Positions 6,979-12,869 of a DNA stretch of 46,092 nt are shown in pieces. Position numbers and translations under genes: made by a program. Position 1 is the stretch's first letter. Every line of letters starts with the position of its first letter. Under the pieces are notes generated by a model. That model saw nothing but the letters and a program-made list of their open reading frames with translations, made no database searches and was not told where the DNA came from. The stretch is taken from the IMG/VR virus record IMGVR_UViG_3300042731_004752, positions 1 to 46,092 of that record; one strand, written 5' to 3'. The DNA is from a virus.

Positions 6979-7106
6979 ACTACACAGTAGACGATATTAT
7001 GGATCTCGAACCGTGCCCGGACTATCCGAGAGGCCGCGTCGAGAAGTTGTGGGCTGGCCGGGACAGTCTGAGCGAGCAAGAGATCGCCGAGCTGCCGATC
7101 CCATGA
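6975..7106 (+). CDS. N-terminal piece of a split phage family protein, 43 residues
   Basis: The frame contains DIMDLEPCPDYPRGRVEKLW and DSLSEQEIAELPIP and then a TGA. I recognise this as the start of a widespread phage and bacterial family whose members read (L)x-P-C-x-x-Y ... LTxxEILxLxIPxEDRLW and continue with alanine/tryptophan-rich repeats. Here the continuation, ADILWAL, follows immediately after the TGA in the same frame (see the next gene). The protein is therefore truncated relative to its family, unless the stop is read through. Confidence 0.65.
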   Translation: MNYTVDDIMDLEPCPDYPRGRVEKLWAGRDSLSEQEIAELPIP

Positions 7107-7115
7107 GCTGATATA

Positions 7116-7379
7116 TTGTGGGCGCTGACTGAACTGATGACGCCAAAGCAGCGGGGTGTGTACTCTCGCCGAGTGGCGCTGGACGTCGAGCCACTCTGGG
7201 ATTGCCCGAGTGCAACGCGGCATTGGCTCGAAACTGGCGACGCGGCATTGAGAGAGGATGCGGGGTGGGCGGCGGAGTGGGCGGTGGGGTCGGCGGAGTG
7301 GGCGGCGGCGTTGACAGAGGAGGGGGTTAGACAGAGGTATCTTGGCTGGGCCGTCGAAATTTTGGAGAGTGAAAAATAA
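7116..7379 (+). CDS. C-terminal piece of the split phage family protein, up to 87 residues
   Basis: This frame is the direct in-frame continuation of the 6975-7106 gene past its TGA (7104-7106). It begins with ADILWALTELM, has a cysteine/tryptophan segment, and ends in repeats such as GWAAEWAVGSAEWAAALTEE, like the alanine/tryptophan-rich tails of the family. Possible starts are TTG at 7116 and ATG at 7137, neither with a good ribosome-binding site. It could be expressed by reinitiation or readthrough, or be a decaying gene. A sequencing or assembly error is also possible. Confidence 0.55.
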   Translation: MWALTELMTPKQRGVYSRRVALDVEPLWDCPSATRHWLETGDAALREDAGWAAEWAVGSAEWAAALTEEGVRQRYLGWAVEILESEK

Positions 7380-7391
7380 AGGAGTAAAGAA

Positions 7392-7667
7392 ATGGCGACT
7401 TTTAAACAAAAACTGGAAAGTCATGATCCCGTTGCGTGCGGATGCTATGAAGCGGCAAAGCGCCTGACTACCGCTGTTATTACGGACGAAAGCGATAGGT
7501 CGGTTGTTGAGATCGTGGGAGAGTTTTTGCTCACATACCGGCGTCTCGTCGTTGCGGAACTTAGCGAAGCCTCCGACAGGAAATTGGACGCATACGCCAT
7601 GGGGTTACAAAGCGCCGTCATGTGTGCCGTTGATAAATACATGCACCAAACGGAACGAAAAAGATGA
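7392..7667 (+). CDS. Hypothetical early protein, 91 residues
   Basis: Preceded by AAAGGAG eight bases before the ATG. The protein is predicted to be mostly helical and has three cysteines, two of them close together (C-x-C at residues 17-19). It ends with a basic HQTERKR tail that overlaps the next gene by 4 bases. No family was recognised. Position suggests an accessory early function. Confidence 0.65.
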   Translation: MATFKQKLESHDPVACGCYEAAKRLTTAVITDESDRSVVEIVGEFLLTYRRLVVAELSEASDRKLDAYAMGLQSAVMCAVDKYMHQTERKR

Positions 7668-7930
7668 TCAAAAAATACGCAATATACAACGGGATGTGTG
7701 TCGATGTCATGGTCCCCGAATGGGCGGAGTGGATCGCAAAAGACGAGAATCATCAGATCTGGGTGCACGTGGGGAAACCAATCAAGAAAAACTGTTATCT
7801 CGGCGTCCGTGAGTTTGTAAGCGACAGGATGTACTTTGTACGTAATCACCGATTCAAATCTGACCCAGCTCCGCTTCTTGAAACACCGTGGGACAAATCG
7901 CTTCGGCGGTTGTACAAAGTAGAGGAGTAG
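7664..7930 (+). CDS. Hypothetical early protein, 88 residues
   Basis: Starts in an ATGA overlap with the previous stop. The protein is a soluble, tryptophan- and tyrosine-rich small domain with alternating hydrophobic strands (KKYAIYNGMCVDVMVPEWAEW at the start). No catalytic motif or family was recognised. Translational coupling suggests it works with, or is simply co-expressed with, its neighbour. Confidence 0.65.
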   Translation: MIKKYAIYNGMCVDVMVPEWAEWIAKDENHQIWVHVGKPIKKNCYLGVREFVSDRMYFVRNHRFKSDPAPLLETPWDKSLRRLYKVEE

Positions 7931-7935
7931 ACGAG

Positions 7936-8424
7936 ATGAAACACGGAGTGATCAAGCTCACCGTCAAGCCGTGCTCAATACGGGCCGCCGTAAAGTGGAA
8001 TGAACGAGTCCATCGAAAGCTCAAGAGGATACAGGGTGGAATGTGGGCCATTCAGGTGTGTGCTGACGGTGAGATGGTTGGAGTTGCCATCGTTGGCAAC
8101 CCGGCGAGGTCATGGCAAGGCACTGGCGTGCTTTCCATTTTGAGGGTTGCCGTTCTAGAGGGTCACCGGAACGCTTGCTCAAAACTGTACGGGGCTTGCT
8201 CGCGAGCTGCGCGTGCTATGGGGGCCACCGACCTTGTGACGTACACCCACGAAGACGAACCAGGGACGTCCTTGCGAGCAGCTGGGTTTGTTTTTGGCGG
8301 AATGACAAACGGAGGTGAATGGGGTAGGCGAGATAGACCAAGACAGAAACAATTATACCCAGAACCAAAAAAGCGTTGGTTTGCGCCATGGGGCGAGCGA
8401 GCCAAAACGAGGTGGCCGAGATGA
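7936..8424 (+). CDS. GNAT-like N-acyltransferase of the XF1762 type
   Basis: The ATG at 7936 is preceded by GAGGAG; an in-frame upstream start at 7888 lies inside the previous gene and has no ribosome site. The 162-residue protein carries the pattern of the phage XF1762 family: VGVAIVGNPARSW, an HRNACSKLYGACSRAARAMG helix and a YTHEDEPGTSLRAAGF segment. These are the acetyl-CoA-binding strand, helix and C-terminal motifs of a GNAT fold as I recall the family. The substrate is unknown. It may modify a host or phage protein or nucleobase early in infection. The stop overlaps the next start. Confidence 0.75.
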   Translation: MKHGVIKLTVKPCSIRAAVKWNERVHRKLKRIQGGMWAIQVCADGEMVGVAIVGNPARSWQGTGVLSILRVAVLEGHRNACSKLYGACSRAARAMGATDLVTYTHEDEPGTSLRAAGFVFGGMTNGGEWGRRDRPRQKQLYPEPKKRWFAPWGERAKTRWPR

Positions 8425-8777
8425 AAAATAGACCGACGAAGCCCGGGTTTTGGTGGTGCGAATTTCAGGGTGGCGAAAAGGCTGTCGTGAAAGTAATAGA
8501 AGTCGATGGATCGTTTTGCTATTTTCTTGATTTTGAGTCGAGAAAAACAAGAATTGAAGCCGACTTTAGAGACTTCAAATGGCTCGGCCCCGCGATACCA
8601 GCATCACAAGCTCGGGAGTATGCCCAGGAGTCGTTTCGTGATGGTAGTTACCGCGTCACCGATTCTTGCATTGATTGCGCATATGGCGACACCCCGCCGA
8701 CACACAACCCATGCGCGAAGTGTACCGATATTTTAAAGTCTGAATGGCGACCGATGGAGAATAAAAATGAAAAATAG
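8421..8777 (+). CDS. Hypothetical protein with PTKPG N-terminus (paralogue A)
   Basis: The start is the ATG at 8421 that overlaps the previous stop; an upstream in-frame start would lie within the acyltransferase gene. The 118-residue protein begins MKNRPTKPGFWWCEF, a short beta-rich module found at the start of many small phage proteins, and later has the motif WLGPAIP. The C-terminal part is cysteine-rich (C-x2-C and C-x2-C), as in a small zinc site. The gene and its downstream neighbour at 8767 share their first 27 bases exactly and the WLGPA segment, so they arose by tandem duplication. Confidence 0.7.
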   Translation: MKNRPTKPGFWWCEFQGGEKAVVKVIEVDGSFCYFLDFESRKTRIEADFRDFKWLGPAIPASQAREYAQESFRDGSYRVTDSCIDCAYGDTPPTHNPCAKCTDILKSEWRPMENKNEK

Positions 8778-9171
8778 ACCGACGAAGCCCGGGCTTTGGT
8801 TTTATGAAACCTCTGACAGGCACGAAAAAAAGTACAACCCAAAAGTACATCGTATATCGGAGCAAGCATACAACTCCAAAAACGTCAGTTTTGAGGAGTA
8901 CCTCTGTGAACTCGAAGAGGCGTTTAGTATCGTGCGTTGGCTCGGCCCCGCGATGCCGCCGCCAAAACCAAAGCCCGCAACAGTACACGAGATGGTTCCT
9001 CAGTGGCTCACACAGCGCGGGATTGATGGGTTATACAACGACGAGGAAGACCCGTGTGGTTGCGATGGGACCGCGCCTTGTGACGATGGGCCATATCCGG
9101 AGTGCAGGGCGGCTATGCTCAAAGACGACCTCTACTGGCCGATAAAGGAGGTTCCAGATGAAGAAAATTAA
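8767..9171 (+). CDS. Hypothetical protein with PTKPG N-terminus (paralogue B)
   Basis: This 134-residue protein starts MKNRPTKPGLWFYET and contains WLGPAMP, matching paralogue A at 8421; the middle regions have diverged. The C-terminal part (DPCGCDGTAPCDDGPYPEC) is cysteine-rich and may bind a metal. It overlaps paralogue A by 11 bp. A third relative with GVVPTKPGYYW lies at 12654. The role is unknown. Duplication and divergence suggest a function under changing selection, for example interaction with host factors. Confidence 0.7.
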   Translation: MKNRPTKPGLWFYETSDRHEKKYNPKVHRISEQAYNSKNVSFEEYLCELEEAFSIVRWLGPAMPPPKPKPATVHEMVPQWLTQRGIDGLYNDEEDPCGCDGTAPCDDGPYPECRAAMLKDDLYWPIKEVPDEEN

Positions 9172-9382
9172 GGAAATTAAGCGTGGGTTCAGCGACGGCA
9201 CTGGGTCATACGAAGTGCGTACCCTTGGGTTTATGGCTGGGGAACGCAGTTTCATCCTTGGCACTTATTATTTTGGTGTCGGAATGAGCCCAACGACGGC
9301 GGACAAATACGAAGAACTTGAGAGCGTCATTGATGAGATAGTAAGGAATTCAAAAAAAGAGAAAAATGGAAATGTTGAATAA
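9158..9382 (+). CDS. Hypothetical protein, 74 residues
   Basis: Overlaps the previous gene by 14 bp, with AAAGGAGG seven to eight bases before the ATG. The sequence suggests two or three beta strands (GSYEVRTLGFMAG, SFILGTYYFGVG) followed by a charged helix. No family was recognised. It is part of the small-gene early cluster. Confidence 0.65.
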   Translation: MKKIKEIKRGFSDGTGSYEVRTLGFMAGERSFILGTYYFGVGMSPTTADKYEELESVIDEIVRNSKKEKNGNVE

Positions 9383-9626
9383 AGATAAAAGCACCCCGGT
9401 GTTTAATTCGCGCATGTGTCGTCACAAGCTGCATGCTAACCCGTGGATCCGTGAGGTCGCAATGGATAAGGACGGCGCATGGCACGGGTACGGGATAGCG
9501 CATAACAGATGGTGCCAATGGAGAGGCCTTTTCGTGTTTTTGTATCAAGATACTCCATCTGATAAATGGCGGGAAACGAGAACCCCTTATCAACCAATGG
9601 AGCAAAACAGCTCCGAGAAAGGATAA
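9366..9626 (+). CDS. Hypothetical protein, 86 residues
   Basis: Overlaps the previous gene by 17 bp. The ATG at 9366 or the second ATG at 9372 may be used. The protein is rich in tryptophan, histidine and arginine, and includes WHGYGIAHNRWCQWRGLFVF. It looks like a compact soluble domain. No function was recognised. Confidence 0.6.
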   Translation: MEMLNKDKSTPVFNSRMCRHKLHANPWIREVAMDKDGAWHGYGIAHNRWCQWRGLFVFLYQDTPSDKWRETRTPYQPMEQNSSEKG

Positions 9627-9632
9627 TAAAAA

Positions 9633-10445
9633 ATGAGGATTGAATTTGAGCAGTGCGACAAGGAACTAATTTTGGACGTAGCCCGGGAGTTGATCGGTTT
9701 GTTCCGCAGGACGGAGCAACCGGAGCAACCGGAGCAACCAGAGCAACCGGAGCAACCGGAGCAACCGGAGCCGAAAGAAAATCCGGAAATGGAAGAGATC
9801 GAGGTCAAGATCAAGCCCCCGAAGAAGCCCCGCGGCCGTCCGGTGCCCGAGCGTGCCAAGGTGCACGAATCCCCGGGGGCGTGTTACGATTGCACCGCCG
9901 CAAAAGCGACGGACGCAGGATGGTATTGCGCAACGCATATGCGCGCATTGAGCACCAACGCCAAGACTTGTAAGGATTTTGTCGGCGACCCGAACACGCA
10001 ACCCGACAAGAGTGAGGAGAAGGCCACCGCGGAGAATGCCACCGCGGAGAATGCCACCGCGGAGAAGGCCGCCACGGAGAAGGACGCCACGGAGAAGGCC
10101 GCCGCGGAGAAGGCCGCCGCGGAGAAGGCCGCCGCGGAGAAGGCCGCGTCGGTTGATCTCGACAACACAGACGAACCGTTCGCCGATTTCGGGGGCGTCG
10201 CGGAGTCGGTGTCCGAGCCGGAGATCCCCGAGGCGGAGTTACGCGTTCTGCTCAATGACGCGTTGACCGCGTGGGTAGGGGCGTTGGGCGCTGACGGCCG
10301 GAAAGTGGTGGGGGCGTACGTCCGCGCCAACGGGTTTACAAATACAGCAGCGCCGTCGGACAAGAACAAGGGCGGGTGCCCTGCTGACATTCTGCGGCGC
10401 GTCTATGATGACGTACAGATGAAACTTGACGAGGCCAGAGGATGA
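9633..10445 (+). CDS. Low-complexity protein with EQP repeats, AT-hook-like motif and AEK repeats
   Basis: This 270-residue protein precedes and overlaps the DUF2800 nuclease gene by 4 bases, so it likely belongs to the replication module. After a short helical start it has six EQP repeats (residues 28-46), a basic PKKPRGRP segment like an AT-hook (62-69), and a cysteine/histidine cluster (C-x2-C ... C-x2-H ... C; about 84-112) that may bind zinc. A run of about nine AEKA/AENAT pentapeptides (about 129-173) follows, then a folded C-terminal domain. The layout suggests a DNA-binding protein with a flexible linker. No family is known to me. Confidence 0.7.
   Translation: MRIEFEQCDKELILDVARELIGLFRRTEQPEQPEQPEQPEQPEQPEPKENPEMEEIEVKIKPPKKPRGRPVPERAKVHESPGACYDCTAAKATDAGWYCATHMRALSTNAKTCKDFVGDPNTQPDKSEEKATAENATAENATAEKAATEKDATEKAAAEKAAAEKAAAEKAASVDLDNTDEPFADFGGVAESVSEPEIPEAELRVLLNDALTAWVGALGADGRKVVGAYVRANGFTNTAAPSDKNKGGCPADILRRVYDDVQMKLDEARG
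9712..9765 (+). repeat. Six tandem 9-bp repeats (encode EQP)
   Basis: CGGAGCAAC is repeated six times, one copy with a single change (CAGAGCAAC at 9739-9747). The array is in frame and encodes Glu-Gln-Pro repeats. Near-identical copies suggest recent expansion by slippage. Confidence 0.95.
10017..10151 (+). repeat. Nine tandem 15-bp repeats (encode E-K/N-A-x-A pentapeptides)
   Basis: The unit GAGAAGGCCGCCGCG and close variants are repeated about nine times in frame. The last copies are identical and the earlier ones are diverged. The product is probably a long charged helix or a flexible linker. Confidence 0.9.
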
Positions 10446-11602
10446 AGCGTTTACCTTTTTGGCCGTCAGCGGCTGAACAGTGGGTCAACTGCCAGGGTGC
10501 GGCGCGGGTAAATTTCCTCGCGCAAAAGCTGCCGCGCATGGAAAACCCATACGCCGGAGAGGGGACCGACGCTCACGTGTATCAGGAGGCGCTTCTAACC
10601 GCGCCGAGCGCCGACGCAACCGAAGTATCGGACAAAATGAAAGCGCTTGTCAGGAAGCAATTTCCGAACGTCCCGGACGAGAGTGTCGCACTGCTGGAAG
10701 ACATCGCCGACGAGGTTTACTACTGGAAAACGTTGGGTGGGTACGAGTTGATTGTCGAAAGGAAATTCCCGATCACTTTGGCGGGCACGAAACAAAACCC
10801 CAAGATCGATATTTTGCTGATCAACGAGTCGAGCGCGATCATTATCGATCTGAAGTGGGGCAGCGGGCAAGCGGTGCACGTGGTAGAGAACAAACAACTC
10901 CTCTTGTACGCGCTCGCCGTCGCCGAGTATTACCCCGGCCGGGTGTACCAAGTCGGCATCTACCAACCACGTGGTATTGGCGACGGTCTTGAAAAGTGGA
11001 TCGTGACAAAAGATCGATTGATTGACGCACGGATCGAGTTTGAGCGCGCCGCACGGGCAGCTCAAGAGAAGGAGGTAACATACACACCTGGGCGGCATTG
11101 CATGTGGTGCGCCGGTCGACGCTTCGGACTGTGTCCCGAGCTGCAGCGCTTGGCAATTGACGTCGCATGTGAAGCGGCCGATCTCAACGTCACGAAAGCG
11201 CCGAAGGGATCACCATACAAATGGGACCTGGATATAGCAGAACACGCTGACTCCCCGTGGTGGGTACTTGACGCGGGCGACCAAATCAACGGATTGATCA
11301 AGGGCGTTGGAGAGCGCGCAGACTACGAGTTGCGCGCTGGCCGTTCTGTACCGGGTTGGCAACTGGGGGAGAAAGAAGGGAAATCGACTTGGTTGAACCC
11401 CGAAGAAGTACCCGACGTTTTGTCGGAAATCCTTGGGGGCAGCGAAACGGAATACACGCGGATCAAAAAGACACCAATCACAATTACCGACGCGCGCCGA
11501 CTTGCGAAAAAGAAAGGGCGAGACATCGAAGAATTGACGCATAAGCCGAAATCATTTGTACGAGTAAGAGCAACCGGTCCCGCAGTGGAACCGGTAGAGT
11601 AA
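10442..11602 (+). CDS. DUF2800 protein: Cas4/RecB-like nuclease with probable iron-sulfur cysteines
   Basis: This 386-residue protein has PD-(D/E)XK nuclease motifs: Glu106 (ELIVERKFP), Asp123 (PKIDILL), Asp136-Leu-Lys138 (DLKWG) and QLLLYALA (152-159) as the QhxxY motif. Cys17 together with Cys220, Cys223 and Cys231 matches the one-plus-three cysteine layout of the Cas4/AddB 4Fe-4S cluster. DUF2800 genes usually stand next to DUF2815 and DNA polymerase genes in phages, as here, so a role in recombination or DNA end processing during replication is likely. The stop is followed after 16 bases by DUF2815. Confidence 0.88.
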   Translation: MKRLPFWPSAAEQWVNCQGAARVNFLAQKLPRMENPYAGEGTDAHVYQEALLTAPSADATEVSDKMKALVRKQFPNVPDESVALLEDIADEVYYWKTLGGYELIVERKFPITLAGTKQNPKIDILLINESSAIIIDLKWGSGQAVHVVENKQLLLYALAVAEYYPGRVYQVGIYQPRGIGDGLEKWIVTKDRLIDARIEFERAARAAQEKEVTYTPGRHCMWCAGRRFGLCPELQRLAIDVACEAADLNVTKAPKGSPYKWDLDIAEHADSPWWVLDAGDQINGLIKGVGERADYELRAGRSVPGWQLGEKEGKSTWLNPEEVPDVLSEILGGSETEYTRIKKTPITITDARRLAKKKGRDIEELTHKPKSFVRVRATGPAVEPVE

Positions 11603-11618
11603 GAAAGGTAAAGAGAAA

Positions 11619-12260
11619 ATGGATTTGATGAAATTAGAAGGCGTTTTCAAAACTGGCAAGATCAACAAAGACGAAGGAAAAATGATTGAGATCGTCACCC
11701 CCGTGTTTCGCGCGAGCTTCCCCCGCTTGGACGAACCGCAACAATTCCAGGGGCAGGGGGCGTATCGGTATCAAATCAGTATGCTGTTCAACACGGGCAA
11801 CCCCGCCGAGCCTGCCCACGTCGACATGAACGCGGTGATCCTTCGCGCACTGCAAAAGTGCGCAACGTCCAACGGGTTGCACCTGAAGGCGCCCGGGGTG
11901 AACCCGTTCGACAGTGGCGAAAAACTCAATCAAGAAGGGGAACCCCTCGCGGGTTACGACGAGTGGACCCACTGGGCGACGGCGTCGAAGTACCCCAAGA
12001 AGCCCGAGCACATTGTTCCGGTGTATGATGCGCGGGGGAACGCGACGACGCCCGACACGATCTATGGGGGCTGCTATGCGCGGGCTTTGGTCCAGTTCTA
12101 CAAACCGAAAAAGTGGAAACGGGTGAGCATCGGCTTGGGGTACGTGCAGTTTGTCGAAGATGGGGAATCGTTCGGCGGCGGTGATATGTCGTTCGACGCA
12201 CCCGACGCAATTCCCGGCGCCGATGCGGTGTCCGATGTCGGCGATGTGACCGAGTTCTAG
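11619..12260 (+). CDS. DUF2815 protein, single-stranded DNA-binding-like
   Basis: This 213-residue protein matches DUF2815 from pattern and context: an early segment around TPVFRASFPRLDEPQ, a strand YRYQISMLF, and later YGGCYARALVQFYKP with VSIGLGYVQF. The tail is acidic (DAPDAIPGADAVSDVGD), ending in an aromatic residue, as is common in single-strand-binding proteins that recruit partners through the C terminus. It lies between the DUF2800 nuclease and the polymerase. The role, coating ssDNA in replication, is inferred from family and context. Confidence 0.85.
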   Translation: MDLMKLEGVFKTGKINKDEGKMIEIVTPVFRASFPRLDEPQQFQGQGAYRYQISMLFNTGNPAEPAHVDMNAVILRALQKCATSNGLHLKAPGVNPFDSGEKLNQEGEPLAGYDEWTHWATASKYPKKPEHIVPVYDARGNATTPDTIYGGCYARALVQFYKPKKWKRVSIGLGYVQFVEDGESFGGGDMSFDAPDAIPGADAVSDVGDVTEF

Positions 12261-12273
12261 TAACGTTCTATCG

Positions 12274-12370
12274 GCGGGGGCGCCGTATTAATTCGGGGGT
12301 AGGTGAACACTCCGCCCTCATAATCGACGATTCTTCAAAAACGTGACCAGCGGCGCCCCCGCTTTTTTTT
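12274..12370 (+). terminator. GC-rich long-range hairpin with T-run; terminator or structured RNA
   Basis: Twelve bases at 12274-12285 (GCGGGGGCGCCG) are the exact complement of 12351-12362, which is followed by eight Ts (12363-12370). The loop is 65 bases, long for an intrinsic terminator, and contains smaller pairing options (for example AATC-gac-GATT at 12322-12332). The element sits in the only longer gap (130 bp) of the middle operon. It may attenuate transcription after DUF2815 or be a small RNA or riboswitch-like element. No known riboswitch was recognised. Confidence 0.5.
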
Positions 12371-12390
12371 CTGAGAAAGGATTTTTTAAA

Positions 12391-12660
12391 ATGAAATGTA
12401 TTGTTTGTAAAAAAGAAGCAGAGTTGAACGCTGATGGGAGTTGCGACGATTGCGCGGCGACCAATTACAGTTCGAAAACATTGATCCTCGAAGTGGATTT
12501 CGTCAGCCCAGCAAGTAAGGAACTCCATGGCGCTAAGTACATAATGCGCGTACAAGGGGCGAAGAGTTTCGACTATATCTGTGCGAACGATATCGAAATA
12601 GCTGATTTGTTTAACAGGGTGTATGAAGCACTGCATTCGGGAAAGGGCTCAGCATGCTGA
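12391..12660 (+). CDS. Hypothetical protein with zinc-knuckle N-terminus, 89 residues
   Basis: The ATG at 12391 follows GAGAAAGGA; an in-frame GTG at 12343 lies inside the hairpin and is less likely. The N-terminus has C-x2-C at residues 3-6 and C-x2-C at 18-21 (MKCIVCKKEAEL, GSCDDCAA), typical of a small zinc ribbon. The rest looks like an alpha/beta domain. It is the first gene after the hairpin element and overlaps the next gene by 7 bp. No function was recognised. Confidence 0.65.
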   Translation: MKCIVCKKEAELNADGSCDDCAATNYSSKTLILEVDFVSPASKELHGAKYIMRVQGAKSFDYICANDIEIADLFNRVYEALHSGKGSAC

Positions 12661-12869
12661 GAGACCTCGACACGATGCGGCGAGAATGGAGTGGTGGTAT
12701 GACCGGGGTTGTACCTACGAAGCCTGGATACTATTGGGTGTTCGTCCAGGAATGGCGTATGACGGAAGTTATAATCCGTGGTGGCCGATTAATAAGTAAA
12801 GCGTTCCCGGGTGACGAGGGTATGTTAGTTTCCCGAATATGCCCAGATAGATGGGGGTCCGAGTTTTGA
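12654..12869 (+). CDS. Hypothetical protein with PTKPG module, 71 residues
   Basis: A 71-residue frame containing GVVPTKPGYYWVFVQEW, the same short beta module as the paralogues at 8421 and 8767. The start is ATG at 12654, but the internal ATG at 12699 (MTGVVPTKPG) would begin closer to the module. It overlaps the polymerase gene by 19 bp. The role is unknown. Confidence 0.6.
   Translation: MLRDLDTMRREWSGGMTGVVPTKPGYYWVFVQEWRMTEVIIRGGRLISKAFPGDEGMLVSRICPDRWGSEF

Noticed and set aside
6429-7424. A 331-residue open frame on the minus strand across the early small-gene region
   Set aside because: It lies opposite several small genes that have ribosome sites and overlaps, has no ribosome site of its own, and its composition (rich in arginine, proline and serine) is that of an antisense shadow.
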